In this document: one piece after another, positions 23,375-30,580 of the stretch
Layout of the letters: every line of letters starts with the position of its first letter
Numbering within the stretch: position 1 is the first letter of the stretch
Source of the DNA: Myxococcota bacterium
GTDB lineage: Bacteria > Myxococcota > Polyangia > GCA-2747355 > JAKLHH01
Reading direction: 5' to 3'
DNA length: 31,406 bases
NCBI GenBank assembly: GCA_022710245.1
Contig: JAKLHH010000003.1
Location: 1-31,406 of the forward strand
The notes under the pieces: generated by a model
The model's input: the letters and a program-made list of their open reading frames with translations, nothing else
The model's database searches: none
Told to the model about the DNA's origin: nothing
Program-made: the position numbers and the translations under genes

Positions 23375-24055
23375 ATGGCCTTCATCCGTCACCTGATCGA
23401 CATCTTCTTCCACCTCGACCGTTACCTCACCGAGTGGACCACCAGCCTCGGCGTCTGGGTCTACGTCATCCTCTTCTTCGTGGTCTTCGCGGAGACGGGG
23501 CTGGTCGTGACCCCGTTCCTGCCCGGCGACTCGTTGCTCTTCGCGGTGGGAGCCATCGCGGCCCTCAGCGGCTCGCCGATCAGCATCGCGGCGGCCATCG
23601 TCATCCTCTGCGCGGCGGCCATCCTCGGGGACGCGGTGAACTACTCGATCGGTCTCCGCATCGGGCCCAGGGTCTTCCGCAGCGAGACCTCGCGCTGGCT
23701 GAACAAGAAGCACCTGCTGAAGGCGCAGTCGTTCTACGAGCGCTACGGCGGCAAGACGATCGTCATCGCCCGCTTCATCCCCATCATCCGCACCTTCGCG
23801 CCGTTCGTCGCCGGCATCGGCAAGATGCGCTACCGCCGCTTCGCCATCTTCAACATCGCGGGGGGCATCTCCTGGGTCGTGGGCTTCACCCTCGCCGGCT
23901 ACCTCTTCGGCAACCTCCCCAGCGTGAAGCGCAACTTCCACTACGTCATCCTCGCCATCATCATCATCTCGATCATGCCCGCGGTGATCGAGTTCCTCCG
24001 CGAGCGGCGGCGCTCCCGCGCTGGCGCGCCCACCCCCGAGCCGCCCCAGGGCTGA
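23375..24055 (+). CDS. DedA-family (VTT-domain) membrane protein
   Basis: 226-aa inner-membrane protein of the DedA family. Members are implicated in lipid carrier (undecaprenyl phosphate or phospholipid) translocation and in envelope and proton-gradient homeostasis. Features seen: ETGLVVTPFLPGDSLLF (re-entrant region with the conserved E..PGD), GDAVNYSIGLRIG, a cytoplasmic FYERYGGKTIVIARFIPIIR with the FxRFxPxxR motif, and RTFAPFVAGIGKM. Two further spans follow, then a basic tail (RERRRSR). AGGG about 10 nt before the ATG is a weak ribosome site. It lies downstream of the repeat block and likely has its own promoter. Substrate cannot be read from sequence. Confidence 0.93.
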   Translation: MAFIRHLIDIFFHLDRYLTEWTTSLGVWVYVILFFVVFAETGLVVTPFLPGDSLLFAVGAIAALSGSPISIAAAIVILCAAAILGDAVNYSIGLRIGPRVFRSETSRWLNKKHLLKAQSFYERYGGKTIVIARFIPIIRTFAPFVAGIGKMRYRRFAIFNIAGGISWVVGFTLAGYLFGNLPSVKRNFHYVILAIIIISIMPAVIEFLRERRRSRAGAPTPEPPQG

Positions 24056-24058
24056 CGC

Positions 24059-24080
24059 GGCCCGAGAGCCCGTCCGGGCC
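24059..24080 (+). terminator. GC-rich hairpin after dedA
   Basis: GGCCCG (24059-24064) pairs with CGGGCC (24075-24080) across a 10-nt loop, 3 nt after the dedA stop. No U-run follows. Weak candidate. Confidence 0.3.
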
Positions 24081-24116
24081 CGCTCCGAACCCGTCGATCT
24101 CGAGGGCCGGCTGGGC

Positions 24117-24122
24117 TAGAAT
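24117..24122 (+). promoter_or_regulatory. Putative -10 element (leaderless start at 24132)
   Basis: TAGAAT (5 of 6 to TATAAT) ends 9 nt before ATG 24132, and TCGATC stands at the -35 position with a 17-bp spacer. No Shine-Dalgarno precedes the ATG. Confidence 0.45.
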
Positions 24123-24131
24123 CAGCCATCG

Positions 24132-25955
24132 ATGGCCACGCGTGACGAGCTGACCGGGCGGACCTTCACCACCACCGTCACCTCGGCGACCATGCCGGGC
24201 AGCACCGGCGCCTCTGGCCTCACGGCCGAGCCTCACGTCTCGCTCCTCCTCTACCACCGCGACGGCTGCCAGATGGCCGCGCTCGTCGAGGGGCAGTCGC
24301 TGGTCGTGGGGCGGGCGCGCCCGGCGGATCTCCCGGTCCGCGACCGCAGCCTCTCGCGGCAGCACGCGCGCTTCGAGCTGATCCGCGGCGTGGTCTGGGT
24401 CGAGGACCTGGAGTCGACCAACGGCACGCTGCTGCGCGGGAAGAAGATCCGTCGCAGCCGCCTGAAGGAGGGGGACGAGGTCCGGCTCGGCGCGGTGACC
24501 GCGGTGGTGCACGTGCTCTCGCCCGCCCAGGAGGCGCTCGCCGGGCTGGACAGCCACGACCGCCTGCAGGGCCGCCTCGAGGAGGAGCTGGTCCGGGCGC
24601 AGACCTTCAGCCGCTCGCTGGCCGTGCTGATGGTGCGCGCCGAGGATCCCGAGGAGGGCCACCTCAGCCGCTGGTCGCGCCGGGTACGCGGCCTGCTCCG
24701 GCCCGTCGACGCGATGGCCCTCCACGACCCGAGCTCGGTGCTGATCCTCCTCGCCGAGTCGGGGCGGGAGCAGGCGCTCGCCCTGGCCGAGGCGATCCAC
24801 GCGAAGCGGGCGCGGGGCGAGCCGCAGCTCGTCTGCGGCGTGGCTGGCTACCCCGAGCACGCGAGCTCGGTGGAGGGGCTGCTCGAGGCGGTGCGCCTGG
24901 CGGCCCGTCGCGCGAGCAAGCGGACCCGGGTGGTGGTCGCCGAGGGAGGCGCCGCGCCCGCCTGGGAGGCGGACGGGGAGGGCGCCGTCGTGCGCAGCCC
25001 CGCCATGCTCGAGCTCCACGCCACCGTGCGCCGGGTGGCCGAGTCGGCGGCCCCGGTGCTGATCCTCGGCGAGACCGGGAGCGGCAAGGAGGTGCTGGCG
25101 CGCGCCCTCCACGAGGCGAGCCGTCGACGTGGTCGGCTCTGCTGCCTCAACTGCGGCGCCATCCCCGAGCAGCTGCGGGAGAGCGCGCTCTTCGGGCACG
25201 AGCGCGGCGCCTTCACCGGCGCCGCCCGCCAGGCGAACGGCATCTTCGAGGAGGCCGAGGGCGGCACCGTGCTCCTCGACGAGATCGGCGAGCTCTCGCC
25301 GTCCGCGCAGGCGACGCTGCTCCGGGTGATCGAGACGAAGCGGATCTCGCGGGTCGGGAGCACGAAGGAGCTCGCCGTCGACGTGCGCGTGGTGGCGGCC
25401 ACGCACCGCGACCTCGAGGTGATGTGCGCCGACGGGCGCTTCCGCTGGGACCTCTTCTACCGGCTGAACGCGCTCTCGCTCAAGATCCCGCCGCTCCGCG
25501 AGCGGCGCGAGGAGATCCTCCCCCTGGCCCAGCGCTTCCTCGCGCTCGCCAACCGCACCAACGGCACGCAGGTGCGGCGCATCGACGAGGGCGCGGAGCG
25601 GCTGCTCGCCGACTACAGCTGGCCGGGCAACGTCCGCGAGCTGCGGAACGTCATCGAGCGCGCGGCGCTGCTCGCCCAGGAGCAGACCATCACCGTCGAC
25701 GACCTCTCCGAGCGCGTGCGGCGCGCGGCCGCGCCGGTGGCGCCCGCTGCGGCCGGTCCGGCGCTCCCGGAGGGAGAGGCCGGGAGCATCAAGGACAAGC
25801 TGCGGCGCTACGAGGCGGGGCTGCTCCTCGAGGCGCTCAAGGCCCACGACTGGAACCAGACCCGCACCGCCGAGGCGCTCGGCATGCCGCTGCGCACCCT
25901 GGTCCACAAGATGCGGACCCTCGGCCTGAAGAAGACCTTCTCGCCCGAGGGCTAG
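24132..25955 (+). CDS. FHA-domain sigma54-dependent transcriptional activator
   Basis: 607-aa enhancer-binding protein. An N-terminal FHA domain (about 37-128) has VVGRARPADLPVRDRSLSRQHARF split around Gly60-Arg61 and Ser75-Arg76-His78, and ESTNGTLLRG with Asn97-Gly98, so it should bind a phosphothreonine partner. Residues about 145-268 look like a degenerate GGDEF-fold domain with no GGDEF motif. The AAA+ module follows: Walker A GETGSGKE (313-320), the sigma54-contact GAFTGA (359-364, intact), Walker B GTVLLDE (378-384) and a later FYRLNALSLKIPPLRERREEI region given here by its FYRLN core. A Fis-type helix-turn-helix ends the protein (NQTRTAEALGMPLRTLVHKM). The regulator probably answers a Ser/Thr kinase; one is encoded 1.1 kb downstream, but pairing is inference. 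Start may also be Met21. Confidence 0.95.
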   Translation: MATRDELTGRTFTTTVTSATMPGSTGASGLTAEPHVSLLLYHRDGCQMAALVEGQSLVVGRARPADLPVRDRSLSRQHARFELIRGVVWVEDLESTNGTLLRGKKIRRSRLKEGDEVRLGAVTAVVHVLSPAQEALAGLDSHDRLQGRLEEELVRAQTFSRSLAVLMVRAEDPEEGHLSRWSRRVRGLLRPVDAMALHDPSSVLILLAESGREQALALAEAIHAKRARGEPQLVCGVAGYPEHASSVEGLLEAVRLAARRASKRTRVVVAEGGAAPAWEADGEGAVVRSPAMLELHATVRRVAESAAPVLILGETGSGKEVLARALHEASRRRGRLCCLNCGAIPEQLRESALFGHERGAFTGAARQANGIFEEAEGGTVLLDEIGELSPSAQATLLRVIETKRISRVGSTKELAVDVRVVAATHRDLEVMCADGRFRWDLFYRLNALSLKIPPLRERREEILPLAQRFLALANRTNGTQVRRIDEGAERLLADYSWPGNVRELRNVIERAALLAQEQTITVDDLSERVRRAAAPVAPAAAGPALPEGEAGSIKDKLRRYEAGLLLEALKAHDWNQTRTAEALGMPLRTLVHKMRTLGLKKTFSPEG

Positions 25956-26008
25956 GTCAACGACCGGCGGGCCACCGCAGAGCCCGCACGCGCCGCCTCA
26001 TCTGCTGA

Positions 26009-26995
26009 TCAGTGTGTGGTTGCTGGCGGCAGCACCTCGGCGAGCGCTCGCTCGAGCGCTGGCCCGCTCGCCTCGGCCGGGAGCTGCGCCGAGCGCAGCT
26101 GCCCGCCGCGAGCCCGCGCCTCGAGGCGCAGCGCGCCGCGATCCTCGCTGAGCCAGAGGACCGCCTCGACGCCGAGCAGCGCCACCCCCTGCTCGAAGAG
26201 CTCGGGCCGGGTGCGCAGCAGCGCGGCGATCTGCGAGGGCGGCGCCGGGCGCAGCTTCACCCGCAGCGCCGCGCCGGTGCTGAGGCGGATCACCTCGTGC
26301 CACGGCTCGCAGAGCGCGTGGTCGAGGCGGAGGAAGTGCTCACCGCGGCTCTCGTGGCTGAGCTCGAGCGGCGTCTGCCCGCGCCCGGCTCCGTCCCAGG
26401 TGAGGTCCGCGCCGGGTGGTTCGGAGGTGATGGTCAGCTCGACCGGCTGCCGCGCACGTCGCGCGGCCTCCACCGCCTCGCGGATCGGGGGTGAGAAGAC
26501 GTCCGGATCCGGGCGGAGCTCGGGCGCGTAGCGGACGGCAGCCTCGGCGCGGCGCACCACCTCGGCGGAGCGCCGCTCGGCGTGCGCGAGCGCGCCGAGG
26601 TAGAGGTGGATCCGGCCGAGCTCGTCGGGCGAGACCCCGAGGGCGGCGGTCTGCTCGACCAGCGCGACCGCGCTCTGCAGCTCCCGTCGCGCGCGGTCGA
26701 GGCGCAGGGAGACGTAGTGCGTGTGCGCCTGCCGGAGCGCGGTCCGCACCGCGGCGGCGGACGAGGGATCCGGCGGCGCCGCGGGGGGCGCCCCTTGCAG
26801 CCGCCACACCGGTCCGCGCCTGGCGAGCGCGCGCTGGAGCTCGCCGACGAGGCGGCGCGCCTGGCAGCAGCCCGGGGAGGTCACCAGCGCCACGCGGTGG
26901 GTGTTCGGATCGTCGGCGCGCGGGGTCGGCCCGCTCGGGCAACCGGCGAGCGCGAGCACGCCCAGCAGCGCGAGGCTCCTCGCAAGACGCGGCAT
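26009..26995 (-). CDS. TPR/PEGA-domain lipoprotein
   Basis: 328-aa lipoprotein (LALAGC, Cys19). Residues about 80-180 are helical and TPR-like (AAVRTALRQAHTHYVSLRLD, RRELQSAVALVEQTAALG, IHLYLGALAHAERRSAEVVRR). Residues 184-249 form a PEGA domain (VELTITSEPPGADLTWDG, then GQTPLELSH, then GEHFLRLDH). A C-terminal alpha/beta part follows with no motif I know. ATG 26995 begins a compact signal peptide; ATG 27031 in frame is equally possible and would also leave a lipobox. Only this 3' part of a much longer open frame is real; the upstream portion is antisense to the divergent kinase gene. It is transcribed away from that kinase, which also ends in a PEGA domain, so a shared envelope role is likely by inference. 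Confidence 0.82.
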   Translation of the reverse strand: MPRLARSLALLGVLALAGCPSGPTPRADDPNTHRVALVTSPGCCQARRLVGELQRALARRGPVWRLQGAPPAAPPDPSSAAAVRTALRQAHTHYVSLRLDRARRELQSAVALVEQTAALGVSPDELGRIHLYLGALAHAERRSAEVVRRAEAAVRYAPELRPDPDVFSPPIREAVEAARRARQPVELTITSEPPGADLTWDGAGRGQTPLELSHESRGEHFLRLDHALCEPWHEVIRLSTGAALRVKLRPAPPSQIAALLRTRPELFEQGVALLGVEAVLWLSEDRGALRLEARARGGQLRSAQLPAEASGPALERALAEVLPPATTH

Positions 26996-27068
26996 CCTCG
27001 AGGGCGCAGGGCTGGCAGGTCCGTTGGGCATGGCAGGAGCGCGACTCGTCGGCGCGAACGCCCTGCAT

Positions 27069-27076
27069 GATATAGT
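27069..27076. promoter_or_regulatory. Overlapping divergent -10 elements
   Basis: GATATAGT reads as TATAGT (27071-27076) on the plus strand, 12 nt before the kinase ATG at 27089. On the minus strand it reads as TATATC (27074-27069), 37 nt before the alternative lipoprotein ATG at 27031. It is the most AT-rich spot in the 93-bp divergent gap. If both are used, the two genes cannot be initiated at the same moment. Confidence 0.45.
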
Positions 27077-27088
27077 CTGCAGTGACAG

Positions 27089-28786
27089 ATGACCAGCCGG
27101 GCGATCAGCCTCGCGAGCATGCCCGAGAGCCCTCCGCTGCGGCTCCCCTGCCGGTTTGGACGCTACCGGCTGACGCGGCTCATCGCCACCGGGGGGATGG
27201 CCCAGATCTACCTGGCCAAGTCCTTCGGGGCCGAGGGGTTCGTCAAGCGCCTGGTGATCAAGCGGCTCGATCCGCAGCTCGCCCGCTCGCCCTACTTCAC
27301 GCGGCTCTTCGTCAGCGAGGCGAAGCTCCTCGTCACGCTCAACCACGGGAACATCGTCCCGGTCTTCGACTTCGGTCGCGTCGGCGACGATCTCTTCATC
27401 GCGATGGAGTACGTGCACGGCGCCTCGCTGGCGGACCTCGCCCTGGGGGCGCGAGGGACCGGGCAGCGCGTCGACGTCCCGCTCGCCGCCTACATCACCG
27501 CCGAGATCTGCAAGGGGCTCGACTACGCGCACCGCAAGCTCGACGAGCAGGGCAGGCCCGCGGGGATCATCCATCGGGACATCAAGCCACGGAACATCCT
27601 CGTCTCCAGCGAGGGCGAGGTGAAGATCGTGGACTTCGGGGTGGCCAAGCTGGCGAACCGCGGCGAGCTGGGTGGCCGGCGGGCCGGCACCATCGCGTAC
27701 ATGTCGCCCGAGCAGGCGGGCGGCCTGCCCGTGGACCCTCGCACCGATCTCTTCTCGGCGGGCCTGGTCCTCTACGAGCTGGTGACGGGCGGGCGCGCCT
27801 ACGCCGGAGAGTCGGCCCTGGAGATCCTGGAGGCCGCGCGGCGCGCGAGCCTGCCCGACGTCGACGTGGAGATCCCGCCGCAGGTGCGCGAGATCATCCG
27901 GCGCGCGACGCAGCTCGACCCGGCGGGGCGCTACGCGACCGCGCACGAGATGGAGCAGGAGCTGGGCGAGTACCTGCTGGTCGCGACGCGCACCGACGGC
28001 AGCGAGGCGAAGGACGTCGCCTCGCCGCCGCAGCGGTTGAGCCAGCTGATGAGCACGCTGCCCCTCGAGGATGAGCCGCCCGATCCGGCGCCGGCGGAGA
28101 GCGAGTCGAAGGCCGGCTCGACCGAGCCCGACGCCGCGCCCTGGGAGGACCGGACCTCGGGCCCGCACGAGTTCGGCGACCCGCCTGACCTCGCGATGAT
28201 CCGCCGTGCCGCGGAGACGTTCCACTCCGAGTTCATGACCCGCGTGCTGGAGGGCGAGGCGGCGGGTCCGGCCCCGCTGGGCTGGCGGCGCTGGCGCTGG
28301 CGGGCGGCGGCGATCGCCGTCGCGGCGCTGCTCGCGGTCGCGCTGGGAGGTGCCCTGCTCCTCGGCCGTCGGTCGGGCACCCCGCCGGGCGAGGCGCAGG
28401 CCGGCGGGCGTGACGCGCGAACCGCCCGGCCCGTCGACGCGCGGACAGGTCACCGCCCTCGGCCTGACGCGGTGGCGCGCGCGGAGGCGTCGGCGCCCGA
28501 CGCGGCGCCGGTGGAGGACACCGAGGGAGAGGACGAGGGACCCACCGCCGCTCCCGCGAAGAAGCCGCGCCGCGGAGGGAGCGGCTTCCTGAACCTCAAC
28601 ACCATCCCCTGGTCGGAGGTGTCCATCGACGGCCAGCCGCCGCGCCCGACCCCGCTGCTGCACCACCGGCTCGCGCCTGGCCGCCACACCATCCTGCTGG
28701 TCAACCGGGAGCGCGGGCTGCGCCGCACCCTGAGCGTCCGGATCCGGAGCGGGCGCACCACCCTGAAGGTGATCAAGCTGCGCTGA
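27089..28786 (+). CDS. Membrane Ser/Thr protein kinase with C-terminal PEGA domain
   Basis: 565-aa eukaryotic-type (Hanks) kinase. The Gly-rich loop is IATGGMAQIYLA (32-43), with Lys58 in LVIKRL, Glu77 in helix C, HRDIKPRN with catalytic Asp164, DFG Asp182 and a GTIAYMSPEQ activation-segment end (200-209). This is a complete active-kinase set. A disordered acidic/Pro linker (300-400) leads to one transmembrane span (about 405-425), then an Asp/Ala/Pro linker and a PEGA domain (about 498-565, FLNLNTIPWSEVSIDGQPPRPTP in two parts) outside the membrane. The ATG at 27089 follows a TATAGT by 12 nt with no Shine-Dalgarno; ATG 27119 is an alternative. The FHA activator gene 1.1 kb upstream could encode a target, as FHA domains read phosphothreonine; unproven. 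Confidence 0.95.
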   Translation: MTSRAISLASMPESPPLRLPCRFGRYRLTRLIATGGMAQIYLAKSFGAEGFVKRLVIKRLDPQLARSPYFTRLFVSEAKLLVTLNHGNIVPVFDFGRVGDDLFIAMEYVHGASLADLALGARGTGQRVDVPLAAYITAEICKGLDYAHRKLDEQGRPAGIIHRDIKPRNILVSSEGEVKIVDFGVAKLANRGELGGRRAGTIAYMSPEQAGGLPVDPRTDLFSAGLVLYELVTGGRAYAGESALEILEAARRASLPDVDVEIPPQVREIIRRATQLDPAGRYATAHEMEQELGEYLLVATRTDGSEAKDVASPPQRLSQLMSTLPLEDEPPDPAPAESESKAGSTEPDAAPWEDRTSGPHEFGDPPDLAMIRRAAETFHSEFMTRVLEGEAAGPAPLGWRRWRWRAAAIAVAALLAVALGGALLLGRRSGTPPGEAQAGGRDARTARPVDARTGHRPRPDAVARAEASAPDAAPVEDTEGEDEGPTAAPAKKPRRGGSGFLNLNTIPWSEVSIDGQPPRPTPLLHHRLAPGRHTILLVNRERGLRRTLSVRIRSGRTTLKVIKLR

Positions 28787-28808
28787 GGGCGGCCGGCCGC
28801 TGCCGCCC
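28787..28808 (+). terminator. GC hairpin immediately after the kinase stop
   Basis: GGGCGGC (28787-28793) and GCCGCCC (28802-28808) form a perfect 7-bp stem with an 8-nt loop, directly after the TGA. There is no U-run; it may stop transcription or protect the 3' end. Confidence 0.4.
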
Positions 28809-28832
28809 GGCGGTCCACTGCGCAAGCAAGTT

Positions 28833-28978
28833 CTTGCGTGATCACGCCGCGGACCTGTGGAGGGCGCCCGGCCCCTCACGCTCCGACCACGCAACCGGTC
28901 CAGATGACAGGCGCCTCCTCGCGGCAGGGGGCGGCATGTCCGTTGCTACGTCTCCCTCTCACGATGATCACGCACAAG
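28833..28978. repeat. Inverted pair of TGATCA-containing boxes upstream of a lipoprotein
   Basis: CTTGCGTGATCA at 28833-28844 is mirrored by TGATCACGCACAAG at 28965-28978 (2-nt insertion in one arm). The first arm also contains the palindrome GTGATCAC. They flank the likely promoter region of the lipoprotein starting at 28988 and may be operator half-sites. Confidence 0.4.
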
Positions 28979-28987
28979 GAGAGCACG

Positions 28988-29725
28988 ATGCACCATTCGA
29001 TCCTGCAGCTGGTGGCGATCGCCGTCGCCCTCGCGATCGGCGCCTGCGGTGGCTCGGTGGTGGACGACGACGCGGCCTCCACGACCTTCCCGATGCTCGG
29101 CGACTGCACCGACGTCCCCGAGGGGACGGCCTGCCTGCCCGAGACGCCGCCCCCGGACCTCAAGCCCCCCGAGGAGGGTGGCTGCTGGGTGACCGGCATC
29201 GGGACCTTCGGCAAGGGCGACACCCGCGACAGCTTCGGCGGCAACGGGATGACCATGAAGGACGGCTCGGTCCGCGGCGAGTGGAACCACGTCGATCACC
29301 TCGACGAGAGCGGCAAGCAGAAGAACGGCCAGAACCACTTCCACGGCGTGGTGACCTACCTGTCTTGCAAGCTGTACCCGACGCTGGCCGGTCCCGATGT
29401 CCCCAAGGCGGTGCCGAACTACGCCATCTGGGGCGGCACCGGCAGCTACAACGGCGTTGACGGGTACACCTTCGAGGTCCACGCGTTCGACCACAGCGAG
29501 CCGGGCACGCACCACGACCGGTACCAGATCGAGGTGAAGGATCCGGCCGGTGCGCTGGTCCTCCACGCCGACGGCACCGGGACCTACAACACGCCGCCCA
29601 ACACCAAGGGCTGCCTGGAGGACATCACCGTGACCGACCCCGCGCTGGCGTGGGTCGCGGCGATGGGCTGCCTCTCCGGAGGGAACTTCCAGATTCATCC
29701 GCCCAACGCGGGGCATCCGTACTAG
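28988..29725 (+). CDS. Lipoprotein with beta-sandwich-like domain (post-COAP-1-like), unassigned
   Basis: 245-aa lipoprotein (AIGAC, Cys20). AAGGAG (28976-28981) is 6 nt before ATG 28988, which decides the start over ATGs at 28838 and 28964. After an acidic linker (VVDDDAAS) comes one all-beta domain: WVTGIGTFGKGDTRDSFGGN, VRGEWNHVDH, NHFHGVVTYLSCK, WGGTGSYNGVDGYTFEVHAFD, RYQIEVKDPAGALVLHADG. The order FG-N..., then FH, then a GxGxxNGxxGYTFxVxAxD string recalls the post-COAP-1-type domain of secreted bacterial proteins; this is a resemblance from memory, not a demonstrated match. Four cysteines in the mature part could form disulfides. Single gene between a kinase and a convergent unit; function unknown. 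Confidence 0.8.
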   Translation: MHHSILQLVAIAVALAIGACGGSVVDDDAASTTFPMLGDCTDVPEGTACLPETPPPDLKPPEEGGCWVTGIGTFGKGDTRDSFGGNGMTMKDGSVRGEWNHVDHLDESGKQKNGQNHFHGVVTYLSCKLYPTLAGPDVPKAVPNYAIWGGTGSYNGVDGYTFEVHAFDHSEPGTHHDRYQIEVKDPAGALVLHADGTGTYNTPPNTKGCLEDITVTDPALAWVAAMGCLSGGNFQIHPPNAGHPY

Positions 29726-29780
29726 AGCCTCGCCCGCCCCGTCCACCCGCTCGGATCCTCTCCTCGCTCCGCCTCCTCGG

Positions 29781-29810
29781 GCCGCTTCGCGCTGCAGGGT
29801 GCGAGGCGGC
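29781..29810. terminator. Candidate bidirectional terminator between convergent genes
   Basis: GCCGCTTCGC (29781-29790) and GCGAGGCGGC (29801-29810) pair at 9 of 10 positions around a 10-nt loop. They lie in the gap between convergent stops at 29725 and 29852. No strong U-run follows on either strand. Confidence 0.45.
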
Positions 29811-29836
29811 TCTTGCCCTTCGGGGCCGCCGACCGG

Positions 29837-29852
29837 GCCGACGATCGTCGGC
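29837..29852. repeat. 16-bp perfect palindrome at a stop codon
   Basis: GCCGACGATCGTCGGC is perfectly palindromic and touches the last base of the TAG of the minus-strand gene. It could be a terminator stem or a protein-binding site. Confidence 0.6.
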
Positions 29853-30529
29853 TACTCCACCACCACCGCGAGCGCGCGTCTGGCCGGCCTGGCGAGCTCT
29901 CGGGCCCTGAAGAGCAGCTCGCAGATGCCCCAGACCCACTCCGTGTGCACGACCGCCTCCCAGGGGCCCATGTCGAGCTTGTCCCCGATGGCGAAGTCGA
30001 GCTCCTCGGGGTCCATCGCGGCGGTCTCCTCCGCCTGCTCCGTCGCTGCCGCGAGCGTGGCGTGGTCGAGGATCGCGGTGATGGGCCAGACGACCCGCGG
30101 CGGCCGGTAGGTCCGGAAGGGCCAGAGCGGCTTGTTGCCCAGCCAGGCCTTGGCGAAGACGCGCATCCCCGCGGCGGTGAGGATGTCCCAGACCAGCTCC
30201 GGATCGAACGTGCAGGTGAGCTCGCGCAGGTTCTTCCGCTGGCGGCTGTAGTCGAAGCGGAAGCGCTCGCCCAGCACATCGATCAGCGGCACCAGCGCGA
30301 GCCGGTACTCGAGCTCGTGGTCGCGCTCCACGTCGCCGCCGAAGATCTCGTCGAGCACCTCGGAGAAGGGCAGGGCGAGCGAGCGGATCTTGTCGGTGCC
30401 GAGCTGCCTCGCGCGCCGCTCCACCCGCGCGCGGAGCGCGTCGTCGTTGGAGCCGATCACATCGTCGAGCTGCTCGCGGTCGAGCAGGTAGGGGTAGATG
30501 GTCCACTCGTGGGTCTTCGGGCTGCCCAT
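29852..30529 (-). CDS. Cytoplasmic protein, DUF7691-like (tentative)
   Basis: 225-aa soluble protein with no signal or membrane span. The N-terminal part (WTIYPYLLDREQLDDVIGSND, then ALPFSEVLDEIFGGDVERDHELEYRLA, here by its EVLDEIFGG core) follows the order I associate with DUF7691-type proteins of unknown function; I hold this loosely. The C-terminal part is Trp-rich (LGNKPLWPFRTYRPP, HTEWVWGICELL). ATG 30529 is preferred over ATG 30568: AGAGG lies 9 nt before it, and a TAGAAT (30572-30567) that looks like a -10 would otherwise fall on the longer start. It follows the MacB-type permease gene by 51 bp on the same strand, but probably has its own promoter. Confidence 0.7.
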   Translation of the reverse strand: MGSPKTHEWTIYPYLLDREQLDDVIGSNDDALRARVERRARQLGTDKIRSLALPFSEVLDEIFGGDVERDHELEYRLALVPLIDVLGERFRFDYSRQRKNLRELTCTFDPELVWDILTAAGMRVFAKAWLGNKPLWPFRTYRPPRVVWPITAILDHATLAAATEQAEETAAMDPEELDFAIGDKLDMGPWEAVVHTEWVWGICELLFRARELARPARRALAVVVE

Positions 30530-30566
30530 CGCTGCGACCTCTCGGCTGACCTGGCTGGCCACGGGC

Positions 30567-30572
30567 ATTCTA
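30567..30572 (-). promoter_or_regulatory. Putative -10 element for the DUF7691-like gene
   Basis: TAGAAT on the minus strand, 37 nt before ATG 30529, leaving a short leader with AGAGG. No clear -35 is present. Confidence 0.4.
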
Positions 30573-30580
30573 CGCCAGAA

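Noticed and set aside
22948..23385. Minus-strand open frame (145 codons) and others across the kup-dedA gap
   Set aside because: They have no ribosome site and no recognisable domain, and they read through direct and inverted repeats, so both strands give the same short peptide strings.
26996..28894. N-terminal extension of the PEGA lipoprotein to 961 residues
   Set aside because: The extension is antisense to the Ser/Thr kinase gene and has no domain; the lipobox signal peptide starts at 26995 or 27031.
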